In this document: one piece after another, positions 27,108 to 35,312 of the stretch
Numbering within the stretch: the first letter of the stretch is position 1
How the letters are laid out: every line of letters begins with the position of its first letter
From: Hyphomicrobiales bacterium
GTDB taxonomy: Bacteria; Pseudomonadota; Alphaproteobacteria; Rhizobiales; Beijerinckiaceae
NCBI GenBank assembly: GCA_027483505.1
Contig: JAIXUP010000055.1
Span: 1 to 64,000 of the forward strand
Direction of reading: 5' to 3'
DNA: 64,000 bases
Notes under the pieces: generated by a model
What the model saw: the letters and a program-made list of their open reading frames with translations, nothing else
Databases searched by the model: none
What the model was told of the DNA's origin: nothing
Position numbers and translations under genes: made by a program

Positions 27108-27971
27108 ATGACCCAGCCTGACCCGACCATCGCCCTTCTCGCCCGCATCGCTGACGCGCTCGAGCGCATGAGTCCGCCGCCTCCTGCCCGCCCGGACGTG
27201 ACCGGGGCCGACGCCTTCGTCTGGCATGCGCGCGAAGTCAGGTTGCAGCCGGTGCTGAAGGTCAACCGGGTCGAACTTGGCCTGCTCAAGGGCGTCGACC
27301 GCGTCCGCGACCTGCTCGCCGACAACACCGAGCGCTTCGCGCGCGGCTTTGCCGCGAACAACGTGCTGCTGTGGGGCGCGCGCGGCATGGGCAAGTCATC
27401 GCTGGTCAAGTCGATCCATGCCGACGTGAACGCCCGTAAGCTCGGCAAACTTCCAATGAAGCTGATCGAGATCCACCGCGAGGACATTGAAAGCCTGCCC
27501 GCCCTCATGGGGAAGCTGCGCCAGGACCCGCACCGCTTCATTGTGTTCTGCGATGACCTGTCCTTCGACAACAACGACACCTCCTACAAGTCGCTGAAGG
27601 CGGCGCTGGACGGCGGCGTCGAGGGCCGGCCTGAGAACGTCGCCTTCTACGCGACCTCGAACCGCCGCCATCTTTTGCCGCGCGACATGATGGAGAACGA
27701 GCGGTCGACCTCGATCAATCCCGGCGAGGCAGTGGAAGAAAAGGTCTCGCTGTCCGACCGCTTCGGGCTCTGGCTCGGCTTCCACAAGTGCAGCCAGGAT
27801 GAGTATCTCGAGATGGTCGAGGGCTATGCGGCCCATTTCGGCCTCAGGATCGGCGTGGACGCACTGCGGGCCGAGGCGCTCGAGTGGGCGACCACGCGCG
27901 GCAGCCGCTCAGGCCGCACGGCCTGGCAGTACATCACCGATCTGGCCGGACGGCAGGAACAGCGGCTGTGA
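27108..27971 (+). CDS. DUF815 AAA-type ATPase
   Basis: A soluble 287-residue P-loop ATPase. It has Walker A GARGMGKSS (near residue 90), Walker B FIVFCDDLSF (near 148), a sensor-1-like YATSNRRHLLP (near 185), and an arginine-containing SLSDRFGLWLGFH near 220, which together define the DUF815 family. These proteins are conserved in Alphaproteobacteria but their cellular role is not established. It lies between yajC and the LytM gene on the opposite strand to both, a common arrangement in Rhizobiales. Confidence 0.88.
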   Translation: MTQPDPTIALLARIADALERMSPPPPARPDVTGADAFVWHAREVRLQPVLKVNRVELGLLKGVDRVRDLLADNTERFARGFAANNVLLWGARGMGKSSLVKSIHADVNARKLGKLPMKLIEIHREDIESLPALMGKLRQDPHRFIVFCDDLSFDNNDTSYKSLKAALDGGVEGRPENVAFYATSNRRHLLPRDMMENERSTSINPGEAVEEKVSLSDRFGLWLGFHKCSQDEYLEMVEGYAAHFGLRIGVDALRAEALEWATTRGSRSGRTAWQYITDLAGRQEQRL

Positions 27972-27983
27972 CGGCCGCAAAAC

Positions 27984-28030
27984 GATGAGAGACGGGAGCG
28001 GCCTTTCTTTGGACCGTCCCGTCTCTCGTC
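27984..28030. terminator. long hairpin between convergent genes
   Basis: GAGAGACGGGA (27987-27997) and TCCCGTCTCTC (28017-28027) are perfectly complementary and extend with a G-T pair to 14 bp, around a 19-base loop. It lies 12 bases after the DUF815 stop and 54 bases from the LytM gene end, so it could stop transcription from both sides. There is no T-run. Confidence 0.5.
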
Positions 28031-28084
28031 ACGATCAGCCCAAGGGTCTCGCGAGCGCTGATCGCAATTGCTGGCGATGCCGCC

Positions 28085-29758
28085 TCAGTTGGTGAGGTAG
28101 GGCATCGGGTCGACAGGGGTCGACCCCTTGCGGATCTCGAAGTGCAGCTGCGGCGACGACACGTTGCCGGACTGGCCCGAGGTCGCGATCACCTGCCCCC
28201 GGTTCACACGCTCGCCGCGCTTGACGTTGATGTCGCCATTATGGGCGTATGCCGAAACATAGCCGTTGTCGTGGCGGATCAGGACGAGATTGCCGTAGCC
28301 CTTCAGCTCATTGCCCGAATAGGCCACCACGCCGTCGCCCGCCGACTTGACCGGGGTGCCTTCCGGCACGGCGATGTTGATGCCCTCATTGCCGCCCTTG
28401 CCGGAGAAACCGCTGATGACGCGGCCGCGGGCCGGCCAGCGGAAGTCGGCGGTCGCCTTCGGCTCATCCTTCGGAATGCTCGCGGTCGGGGTCGGATCAG
28501 CCGGCGCCTGGGCACGCGGCGCGGTGGCGGCGCCCGGCACAGCGGGAGCCGTGGCCGTCTGCTGCCGGACCTTGCGCTCGGCGCTGTCGGCCTGGGCGCG
28601 GGCGGCCTTCATGTCGCGGTCAGCCTTCAGCTTCGCCTCGGCCTGCAGCTTGCGCTCAGCTTCGGCCTTCGCCTTGGCTTCAGCGGCTTTCGCCCGCTCG
28701 GCTTCGGCGGCCTTGCGGGCCTCGGCGGCCTTCATGCGATCTTCGGCGGTCTGCGCCTTCAGTTCGGCCAGCTTGGCCTTCTCGGCTTCGGCCTTCGCCT
28801 TGGCTTCGGCAGCCTTGCGGGCCTTCACCTCGGCTTCAAGCCTGGAGTTGGTTGTGGCATTGACGGCGGACTGCTGACGGGCCGTCTCGGCGCGCGCCCT
28901 GGCAGCCTCAGCCTGCGCCCGCGCCTTCTCCCGCGCCGCATCGGCGGAGGCGGATGCGACGGCCTTGGGGGCGGCGACCTGTGCGGGCGGAACAATGCGC
29001 GCGGCTTCCGCGGCGCGGGCCGGCGGACGGGGCGGCTCAGTGGGCGTGCGCACGCTGGCGACTGGCTTCGGCGTTGCCTGGACCGGGGCCTGCGCTGGGG
29101 CCGGAACCTGGGCCACGGGACGCGGCGTCACGGGAACGGGTGCAGGCTGCGGCTCGGCGGGGGCTGCGGCGCGTGGACTGACGGAGCCGGCCTGGTTGAA
29201 CACCGGAATGGTGACGCGCGACCCCGGCGTGACCTGCGAGGCTGACGACAGCCCGTTGGTGGCCATAATGGCGGAGGCCGGCACGCCATACCGCGCCGAC
29301 AGCGTGTTGACGTTTTCGCCGGTGGCGACGACGATGGGCGTTCCGCCCTGCGAGGACCAGTTGCCGACCGAGCGGGCAGTCGCGGCGACTGGAGCGACGG
29401 TGGACAGTGCAACCGCACTCGGGGCAGTCGGCGCCAGCGTGTCGCGCGATGGAATGGAGCCGGTGGTGAGTGGGGCGGCGACCTGACGGCCCGCTGCCAC
29501 GGGCGCGGCCAGGGGCTGGGATGTCACCTGCCCGATCCGGCTGCCGCCTGCCACCACCGCATCATTGGTGGCGCGCTTGACGCTGCCTGTTGCGCTGCGG
29601 TCAAGACTCTGCCCGGAGCTTCTGAAGGGATTGCTGAAGGGATTTTCGGAGAAACGCGCCACATCGCTGCTGCACGCCCCCAGCGTCGCGGCAACGACAC
29701 TGACTGAGGCGACACGAAGGACGGCCGTGGACCGGAGGAACACAAACTTGAAACGCAT
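28085..29758 (-). CDS. NlpD/EnvC-like lipoprotein with LysM, coiled coil and degenerate LytM domain
   Basis: A 557-residue envelope protein. The signal ends in the lipobox LGAC (near residue 29), followed by a LysM peptidoglycan-binding unit (about 145-190), a Pro/Ala linker, about 130 residues of Ala/Lys/Glu coiled coil (about 265-390) and a C-terminal M23/LytM domain (about 435-557). The zinc site is broken: the usual HxGxD reads NEGIN, and HxH reads QLH in PQLHFEIRK, as in E. coli NlpD. It is therefore probably a non-catalytic activator of cell-wall amidases in division. It follows surE-pcm. The ATG at 29758 is chosen over 29785 because it places the signal normally. Confidence 0.85.
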   Translation of the reverse strand: MRFKFVFLRSTAVLRVASVSVVAATLGACSSDVARFSENPFSNPFRSSGQSLDRSATGSVKRATNDAVVAGGSRIGQVTSQPLAAPVAAGRQVAAPLTTGSIPSRDTLAPTAPSAVALSTVAPVAATARSVGNWSSQGGTPIVVATGENVNTLSARYGVPASAIMATNGLSSASQVTPGSRVTIPVFNQAGSVSPRAAAPAEPQPAPVPVTPRPVAQVPAPAQAPVQATPKPVASVRTPTEPPRPPARAAEAARIVPPAQVAAPKAVASASADAAREKARAQAEAARARAETARQQSAVNATTNSRLEAEVKARKAAEAKAKAEAEKAKLAELKAQTAEDRMKAAEARKAAEAERAKAAEAKAKAEAERKLQAEAKLKADRDMKAARAQADSAERKVRQQTATAPAVPGAATAPRAQAPADPTPTASIPKDEPKATADFRWPARGRVISGFSGKGGNEGINIAVPEGTPVKSAGDGVVAYSGNELKGYGNLVLIRHDNGYVSAYAHNGDINVKRGERVNRGQVIATSGQSGNVSSPQLHFEIRKGSTPVDPMPYLTN

Positions 29759-29892
29759 CAGCCCGCACCGCAGGTTACGCAACACACTCGACGGTTATGA
29801 TTAAAAGCGGATTCAGGTTACGAAACCGTTTCCGCGCTTAACGATTTGACAGAATTCCGCATGGTCAGCCCCGGCAGGCCGGCGCCGCGCGC

Positions 29893-30576
29893 CTACAGCG
29901 TCTCTGCCACGCCGGCGCTGAGCGGCGTCAGCCGCACCGGCCCGCCGAGCGCATGATCGACGGCGTTGTCGCCGACGCGGCCGATCACGATCTTCCGGGG
30001 CAGGCCCTCGACCTTGAGGGCGCCCACCAGCCGGCCCGTCGGCGTCAATCGCTGCAGCAGATGCTCCGGCACGACATCCACGACGCCGTTGAGCAGCACC
30101 CGGTCGAAGCGGCCCAGAAGCCGCGTCGCGTTCAGCCCGTCGCCATGCTGAAGGTCGACATTGCCGATCCGGAGCACCGACAGCCGCTCATGCGCCGCCA
30201 AAGCCAGGCTCTGGAAGCGCTCGATCGACACGACCTTCGCGCCCATGGCTGACAGCAGCGCCGAGACATAGCCCGAGCCGGTGCCGATCTCGAGCACGCG
30301 ATGGCCCGGCTCAACGCCCAGCGAGACGAGAAAGGACGCCACCACCGTGGGCGGCGTCATCATCTGGCCGCAGGGCAGCGGAATCGAGATGTCGGTGCGC
30401 GACAGGTCACCATAGCGGGCCGGCGCGAAGGCTTCGCGCGAGACGCGCTCCATGGCGCGCAGCACCGGCAGGTCGGACACACCCTGGGCCCGGAGCGCGA
30501 GGAGAAATTGCAACGTCCTTGCGCCCGCTGCGAGAGGCGCATCGTGCTCCTCGTCGCTGAGCGGCCCGTCAGTCAT
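29893..30576 (-). CDS. pcm: protein-L-isoaspartate O-methyltransferase
   Basis: It repairs isoaspartyl residues in aged proteins by SAM-dependent methylation. The 227-residue protein has the family motifs [19 protein letters not shown] (near 62-80) and the SAM loop [15 protein letters not shown] (near 93). [13 protein letters not shown] replaces the more usual TAA-ip-LL region near 163. The start overlaps the surE stop as ATGA, so translation is coupled, the same order as surE-pcm-nlpD in Enterobacteria. Confidence 0.93.
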   Translation of the reverse strand: MTDGPLSDEEHDAPLAAGARTLQFLLALRAQGVSDLPVLRAMERVSREAFAPARYGDLSRTDISIPLPCGQMMTPPTVVASFLVSLGVEPGHRVLEIGTGSGYVSALLSAMGAKVVSIERFQSLALAAHERLSVLRIGNVDLQHGDGLNATRLLGRFDRVLLNGVVDVVPEHLLQRLTPTGRLVGALKVEGLPRKIVIGRVGDNAVDHALGGPVRLTPLSAGVAETL

Positions 30577-31337
30577 CCGGCAAAGGCGATGGCCAGCCGG
30601 GTCAGCGTCGGCTCATGGGTGAGATCAAGCTCCAGCGGCGTGATCGAGATGCGCCTGTCGGCCAGAGCCTTCAGGTCCGTGCCGTTGGCCGGGTCCTGCT
30701 TGCCGCGCTGGAAGGCGATCCAGTAGTAGGCCTTGCCCCGCCCGTCCTCGCGCGGATCGATGCGCAGGAGGTTCTGGTTGCGGCGGCCCTGCACCGTGAC
30801 GGAGACGCCTTCGACCTCCTCGGGCAGGCAATCCGGGAAATTGACGTTGATCAGGATATCCTCGGGGATGCCCTCGGCGATAAGCCGCTTGATGATGCCG
30901 GGGGCATGGGTCTCGGCGCAGGACCAGTTGATCGCGGCACGGCCCTTCGCACCATAGGCCTGGCTCAACGCAATCGAGCGCACGCCGAGAATGGTGCCCT
31001 CCATCGCCGCGGCGATGGTGCCGGAATAGGTCACGTCCTCGGCGACGTTCTGGCCGTGGTTGACGCCGGACAGCACCAGATCGGGACGGCTTTCGCTCAT
31101 GACCTGCCGCAGGCCCATGATCACGCAATCCGTCGGCGTGCCCTTGACCGCGAAATGGCGCGGCGAAATCTCGCGCAGCCGCAGGGGATCATTGAGCGAC
31201 AGCGAATGCGAGACGCCGGACTGGTCGGTTTCCGGTGCGATCACCCAGACATCATCGGAAATCGCGCGCGCAATGCGCTCCAGCACGGCGAGCCCCGGCG
31301 CATGGATGCCGTCATCATTCGTCACCAGTATGCGCAT
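30573..31337 (-). CDS. surE: 5'/3'-nucleotidase SurE
   Basis: A metal-dependent nucleoside monophosphatase of 254 residues, cytoplasmic. It opens with [16 protein letters not shown] (the paired aspartates bind the metal), then [13 protein letters not shown] (serine ligand) and [21 protein letters not shown] near 90-110 (asparagine ligand). All expected residues are present. It is coupled to pcm downstream. The 186-base gap upstream to serS holds no clear gene. Confidence 0.96.
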   Translation of the reverse strand: MRILVTNDDGIHAPGLAVLERIARAISDDVWVIAPETDQSGVSHSLSLNDPLRLREISPRHFAVKGTPTDCVIMGLRQVMSESRPDLVLSGVNHGQNVAEDVTYSGTIAAAMEGTILGVRSIALSQAYGAKGRAAINWSCAETHAPGIIKRLIAEGIPEDILINVNFPDCLPEEVEGVSVTVQGRRNQNLLRIDPREDGRGKAYYWIAFQRGKQDPANGTDLKALADRRISITPLELDLTHEPTLTRLAIAFAG

Positions 31338-31523
31338 GGGAATCCCGTGTGGCGTCGCGTGCGTTGTCGCTACGCCAACCGGCTGGCAGGCTCAAGCGGA
31401 ATGCGCGCAGTCCTGTCATGTCTCGGTGGGGGCATGTCGTGATGCTGCCTGCCAGCCAGCAGCGCGGACCCTCTTCCCTCGCGGTAGCGGCAAGGAGAGG
31501 GGTCGCACTGCTCCCGGGTTCGA

Positions 31524-33005
31524 TCAGCCCTTCGTGATCCGCGTCACGCCGCCCATGTAGGGCAGGAGCGCGTCGGGCACGGTGATCGAGCCGTCGGCGT
31601 TCTGGTAGTTCTCCATCACCGCGATCAGCGCGCGGCCGACGGCGACGCCGGAGCCGTTGAGCGTGTGGACATGGGTGAGCGATTTGCCGTCGGCTCCCCT
31701 CACCCGCGCGTTCATGCGCCGGGCCTGGAAGTCGCCGCAGTTCGAGCAGCTCGAAATCTCGCGATAGGTGTTCTGCCCCGGCAGCCAGACCTCGATATCG
31801 TAGGTCTTGGTCGAGGCAAAGCCCATGTCGCCGGTGCACAGGGTCATCACCCGGTAATGCAGCCCGAGCTTCTTCAGCACGGCCTCGGCCGAGGCCAGCA
31901 TGCGCTCATGCTCAGAGTTGGAGTCCTCCGGCCTGGTGATCGAGACCAGTTCGACCTTGTTGAACTGGTGCTGGCGCAACATGCCCTTGGTGTCACGCCC
32001 CGCAGAACCGGCCTCGGCGCGGAAGCACGGGGTGAGCGCCGTGACGCGGATGGGCAGCTCGGCCTCGGTCAGGATCTTGCCGCTGACGAGATTGGTGAGC
32101 GGGACTTCGGCGGTGGGGATGAGCCAGTGCTTTTGTTCAATTTCACTACAAATAGAACTTGATTGAGAACGGACCATTTCAATAAATTCGCCTTGGAACT
32201 GTTGGAAATGAAAATTTTCACTTACGATCCGTTCGATATTTTTGGCAATAATATCATATAGTTCGCCATTGAATGTCGGCGATGCAAAAGTCTCGAGCAC
32301 TACTTGCTTTAGATCAACAGCCGCGAACTGATCATCCCGAAACTTCGGCAATTGCGCGGTCCCGAACATCGCCTCGTCCCGCACCAGCAGCGGCGGGTTG
32401 ACTTCCGTGTAGCCATGCTCGGTCGTGTGCGTGTCGAGGAAGAACTGGCCCAGCGCCCGCTCCAGCCGCGCGAGGCCGCCTTTCAGCACCACGAAGCGCG
32501 CGCCGGAGAGCTTCGCCGCCGTCTCGAAATCCATCATGCCCAGCGCTTCGCCAAGCTCCCAATGCTCCTTGGGCGGCATGTTTGATTGCGCGGCCCAGAG
32601 TGCTGGCTTTTCGCCGACGACGCGCAGCACGGCATTGCCATGCTCGTCGCTGCCGACCGGCACATCGGCCTGCGGCATGTTGGGGATTGCGGCCAACGCG
32701 TTGTGCAGCGCCTCGGCGGCCTCGCGCTCGGCCTTTTCCAGCTCCGGTGCGGCATCCTTCAGCCGCGCCACCTCGGCTTTAAGCGCGTCAGCAGCGGCCA
32801 TGTCCTTCCGGCCCATGGCCTGGCCGATCTCCTTCGACAAGGCATTGCGCCGCTCCTGCGCCGCCTGGTTCGTGGCAATCGCCGCCTTGCGCGCGTCATC
32901 AAGCGCAAGCACCACGGACGACAGCGGCTCGGCCCGACGGTTCAGCAAACCCTGGTCAAACGCAGCCTCGTTCTCGCGAATCCACTTGATGTCATGCATG
33001 GCCAA
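31524..33005 (-). CDS. serS: seryl-tRNA synthetase with a 65-residue AT-rich insertion
   Basis: It charges tRNA-Ser with serine. The 493-residue protein has the N-terminal coiled-coil arm (about 30-105), motif 2 around [20 protein letters not shown] and motif 3 around [19 protein letters not shown]. Family members are about 425-430 residues. The excess is one in-frame insertion at residues 228-292 (bases 32130-32324) between [10 protein letters not shown] and [11 protein letters not shown], in the catalytic core between motifs 1 and 2. Hand counting gives 68 G/C of 190 bases at 32131-32320 (36 %), against about two-thirds in the surroundings, and the codons are AT-ending. Without the insertion the protein would have a normal 428 residues, and all core motifs are intact, so it is probably functional. 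Confidence 0.95.
   Translation of the reverse strand: MAMHDIKWIRENEAAFDQGLLNRRAEPLSSVVLALDDARKAAIATNQAAQERRNALSKEIGQAMGRKDMAAADALKAEVARLKDAAPELEKAEREAAEALHNALAAIPNMPQADVPVGSDEHGNAVLRVVGEKPALWAAQSNMPPKEHWELGEALGMMDFETAAKLSGARFVVLKGGLARLERALGQFFLDTHTTEHGYTEVNPPLLVRDEAMFGTAQLPKFRDDQFAAVDLKQVVLETFASPTFNGELYDIIAKNIERIVSENFHFQQFQGEFIEMVRSQSSSICSEIEQKHWLIPTAEVPLTNLVSGKILTEAELPIRVTALTPCFRAEAGSAGRDTKGMLRQHQFNKVELVSITRPEDSNSEHERMLASAEAVLKKLGLHYRVMTLCTGDMGFASTKTYDIEVWLPGQNTYREISSCSNCGDFQARRMNARVRGADGKSLTHVHTLNGSGVAVGRALIAVMENYQNADGSITVPDALLPYMGGVTRITKG
32130..32324 (-). other. in-frame AT-rich insertion within serS
   Basis: 195 bases encoding 65 residues, read [13 protein letters not shown] at the start and [11 protein letters not shown] at the end, mostly helical in appearance. 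It has no cysteine/asparagine splice motifs, so it is not an intein. A small inverted repeat GATATT (32235-32240) / AATATC (32250-32255) lies inside. I recognise no family for it. The base composition points to foreign origin or recent acquisition. Confidence 0.85.
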
Positions 33006-33064
33006 TCAGCTCCGATGGTGCCGAGCCGGATAGCAGGGTGCGCGGCTCGGTGCCAGTTCATATG

Positions 33065-33169
33065 TGGAGTTCATCCTTCGACACGCTCAGGATGAGGAAC
33101 TGGGGTTGGGCAAGAGGGATTGGTCGACACCCACCATCCTCATCCTGAGCCCGTCGAAGGATGAGTTCC
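33065..33169. repeat. compound inverted repeat B
   Basis: Two palindromic units face each other: CATCCTTCGACACGCTCAGG (with ATGAGG) at 33072-33097 and CCTCATCCTGAGCCCGTCGA (with AGGATGAG) at 33138-33165, separated by 40 bases. The outer flanks (TGGAGT and TTCCA) extend the complementarity, so the whole can fold as a long hairpin. Confidence 0.9.
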
Positions 33170-33171
33170 AG

Positions 33172-33489
33172 TCACGCGCCACGCCTTGCATACGCAACAG
33201 CGTGCCGCCGCAGCGCATCCCAGTCGCCCCGGATCAGCGCCTCCTTCTTGGCGCGCGACCAGCCCTTGATGCGGCGCTCCATGGCGATGGCGTCGGTGAT
33301 CTGCTGGAAATGCTCGTTCCAGACCAGCTCCACAGGGCGCCGGGAGGCGGTGTAGCTTTCGGGATAGCTGCCGTCATTGTGCTCGGCAAGCCGCGCCTCG
33401 ATATCCTTGCGGGCGGTTCCGCAGTAGTACGAGCCATCCGCGCAGCGCAGCAGATAGACGACTGCGCCGAAGAACGGATCCGGCTTCAT
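33172..33489 (-). CDS. GIY-YIG endonuclease-family protein
   Basis: A small 105-residue protein consisting of one GIY-YIG domain (YhbQ/COG2827 type). VVYLLRCADGSYYCGTARKD (residues about 10-29) covers the GIY and YIG elements (here VYL and YCG). ARLAEHNDG gives the conserved Arg and His, and the metal-binding Glu is in AMERRIKGW near residue 70. All expected catalytic positions are present. It is encoded between two compound inverted repeats with no room for a separate promoter, so expression may start inside repeat C. The family's cellular role is not settled; a DNA nicking or repair activity is inferred. Confidence 0.88.
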   Translation of the reverse strand: MKPDPFFGAVVYLLRCADGSYYCGTARKDIEARLAEHNDGSYPESYTASRRPVELVWNEHFQQITDAIAMERRIKGWSRAKKEALIRGDWDALRRHAVAYARRGA

Positions 33490-33503
33490 CGGGCTTGTGT
33501 GAC

Positions 33504-33610
33504 GCTGGAACTCATCCTTCGACAGGCTCAGGATGAGGATGGCTGGATTGCAAAAGGGGTTTCACAGTACCCTGATCCTCATCCTGAGCCTGTCGAAGGA
33601 TGAGCTCCAG
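33504..33610. repeat. compound inverted repeat C
   Basis: Same architecture as copy B: CTCATCCTTCGACAGGCTCA (with GGATGAGG) at 33511-33538 and CCTCATCCTGAGCCTGTCGA (with AGGATGAG) at 33577-33604, 38 bases apart. The flanks CTGGAA and CTCCAG continue the pairing. The two inner units are almost exact complements of each other. Confidence 0.92.
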
Positions 33611-33621
33611 TCGCGCACCCC

Positions 33622-34452
33622 TCACGTCGCAGCGGCATCCTCTTCCGCCCGCTTGGCGGCGCGCTTCTTCTCGACGTAGCCGACGGAGAAGATCGAGAGT
33701 TCGTAGAGCAGCAGCATCGGGATGGCGAGCATGAGCTGGCTGAGGACGTCGGGCGGGGTCAGCACGGCAGCGACGATGAAGACGAAAACGATGGCGTAGC
33801 GCCGCTTTTCCTTCAGGAACTTGACATCGATGATGCCGGCCTGGCCGAGCAGCGTCAGCACCACCGGCAGCTGGAACGAGATGCCGAAGGCGAAGATCAG
33901 CGTCATGATCAGCGACAGATACTCGCTGACCTTGGCCTGCAGCACGATGGCGGCCTGCGTCTCGGAAGCGGCCTGCTGCATGCCGAGCGAGAACTGCATC
34001 AGCACCGGCATGGCAAAGAAGAACACCATGGCCGCGCCCAGCACGAAGAAGATCGGCGTGGCGAACAGGTACGGCCTGAAGGCGTCGCGCTCGTTCTTGT
34101 AAAGGCCGGGCGCCACGAACTTGTAGATCTGCGTCGCAATCACAGGAAACGCGAAAAATCCGGCGCCGAAAGCGGCGATCTTGATCTGCGTGAACAGGTA
34201 TTCGAGCGGCGCGGTGTACTGCAGCAGCACTTTCGAATAGCCGCCAGCCGCCCAGACATAGGGCAGGATCAGGACGTTGTAGATGTGCGTCGCGCCGGCG
34301 AAGCAGATGAAGAACAGCACAATGAACGCCACCATCGACTTGATCAGCCGCGAACGCAACTCGATCAGATGCTCGATCAGGGGGGCGCGCGAGGCCTCGA
34401 TCTCGTCCTCGCCGGGGCGCTTGGCGCTGGCGTCCGCAATGGCGTCGGTCAT
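33622..34452 (-). CDS. tatC: Sec-independent translocase subunit TatC
   Basis: The core receptor of the twin-arginine pathway, 276 residues with six helices. The N-terminal cytoplasmic APLIEHLIELRSRLIKS (near 25-41) and the first periplasmic loop segment LEYLFTQIKIAAFGAGFFAFP (near 85-105) are signatures. The start overlaps the tatB stop as ATGA. The C-terminus is lysine/arginine- and alanine-rich. It serves, among others, the Tat-type signal peptides seen on FbpA and the Kelch protein in this window. Confidence 0.96.
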   Translation of the reverse strand: MTDAIADASAKRPGEDEIEASRAPLIEHLIELRSRLIKSMVAFIVLFFICFAGATHIYNVLILPYVWAAGGYSKVLLQYTAPLEYLFTQIKIAAFGAGFFAFPVIATQIYKFVAPGLYKNERDAFRPYLFATPIFFVLGAAMVFFFAMPVLMQFSLGMQQAASETQAAIVLQAKVSEYLSLIMTLIFAFGISFQLPVVLTLLGQAGIIDVKFLKEKRRYAIVFVFIVAAVLTPPDVLSQLMLAIPMLLLYELSIFSVGYVEKKRAAKRAEEDAAAT

Positions 34453-34946
34453 GCCGCATCCCCGTCAGCTTCGGCGGCCTTCTTGCGGGTGCGCTTCGGT
34501 TTTTCGATGGGCTCGGGCGCAACGGCCAGTTCCGCCGGATCGAAGGGCGGGGGCGGCTCCGGCAATGGGATCACGGGATCGGGGACTGGCACAGCGGCGG
34601 CCACATCGGTGCCCAACGCGACTGGTGCGGTCGCGGCAGCGGCCGGCGCGGCGGCGCCCTTCAGCTCCTCGCGAATGGTCTGGATCGGGTTGAAATCGAC
34701 CTTGGTGGCGGCCTGCACGCTGCCGCCGACATCCTCAACCTGCTTCTTCAGGTCGTGCAGTTCGGCTTCGCGCATCGCGTCGTTGAACTGGCCCTGGAAC
34801 TCGGCGGCCATGCGCTTGATCTTGCCGACGGCCTCGCCCACCGACCGCAAGGCCTTGGGCAGGTCCTTGGGGCCGATCACGACGAGCGCGACGGCACCAA
34901 TGAGCATCATTTCGCTCCAGGCGATGTCAAACATTGGCGCTGCCAA
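34449..34946 (-). CDS. tatB: Sec-independent translocase subunit TatB
   Basis: A 165-residue protein: a single N-terminal helix (MFDIAWSEMMLIGAVALVVIG), the conserved GPKDLPKALRSVG hinge near residue 25, an amphipathic helix and a long Pro/Ala-rich tail ending in basic residues (KPKRTRKKAAE). The length and the second amphipathic helix (about 45-75) distinguish it from TatA. It sits between tatA (upstream, 63-base gap) and tatC (overlap). Confidence 0.94.
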   Translation of the reverse strand: MAAPMFDIAWSEMMLIGAVALVVIGPKDLPKALRSVGEAVGKIKRMAAEFQGQFNDAMREAELHDLKKQVEDVGGSVQAATKVDFNPIQTIREELKGAAAPAAAATAPVALGTDVAAAVPVPDPVIPLPEPPPPFDPAELAVAPEPIEKPKRTRKKAAEADGDAA

Positions 34947-35009
34947 TCATTCAGATTTCCCAGTGCGGCGGGGTCACCCCGACGCTCCCTGTTGGAGGTC
35001 TCCGCAGGC

Positions 35010-35249
35010 TCAGACCTTGCGCTCGGCCTCAACCTTTTGCGCAGTGGCGGCTGCCGTCTGATCAATCGTCTTCGGCGGCTCTGCCACCGCAGCCGGGGCC
35101 GGCGGGTTCTCTTCCTCGGCCATGCCCTTCTTGAACGACTTGATGCCCTTGGCCACGTCCCCCATCAGTTCGGAGACCTTGCCACGTCCGAACAGCAGCA
35201 TCACGATGATGCCGACCACGATCCAGTGCCAGATACTCACGCCGCCCAT
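35010..35249 (-). CDS. tatA: Sec-independent translocase subunit TatA
   Basis: A pore-forming Tat component of 79 residues: one helix ([19 protein letters not shown]), the [23 protein letters not shown] amphipathic segment (residues about 20-42) and a short acidic/Ala tail. First gene of tatABC. An ABC ATPase gene stands between it and scpB. Confidence 0.95.
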   Translation of the reverse strand: MGGVSIWHWIVVGIIVMLLFGRGKVSELMGDVAKGIKSFKKGMAEEENPPAPAAVAEPPKTIDQTAAATAQKVEAERKV

Positions 35250-35312
35250 GGCGAACTCCTTGACGTCAAGACTTGCGCCGCCGGAACGGCCCGGCTGGCC
35301 TTGAGGCGGAAA

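Larger units (their letters stand above)
33065..33610. mobile_element. repeat-bracketed GIY-YIG cassette
   Basis: A 546-base unit between serS and tatC: compound repeat B (33065-33169), a GIY-YIG nuclease gene, and compound repeat C (33504-33610). The gene stop codon begins 2 bases from repeat B and its start codon is about 14 bases from repeat C, so gene and repeats form one block. tatC ends 11 bases beyond it. It looks inserted into the conserved tat-serS order. Mobility is inferred; I see no target-site duplication that I can be sure of. Confidence 0.6.

Noticed and set aside
28600-28860. Tandem-looking DNA repeats (gcttcggccttcgcc and similar)
   Set aside because: They are codon repeats of the Ala/Lys/Glu coiled coil in the LytM lipoprotein, not a separate repeat element.
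32130-32324. Intein in seryl-tRNA synthetase
   Set aside because: The insertion is only 65 residues and lacks the N-terminal Cys/Ser and C-terminal His-Asn splice motifs.
33138-33604. CRISPR array from the repeated 28-base units
   Set aside because: Units alternate in orientation, are spaced unevenly around a gene, and no cas genes are present.
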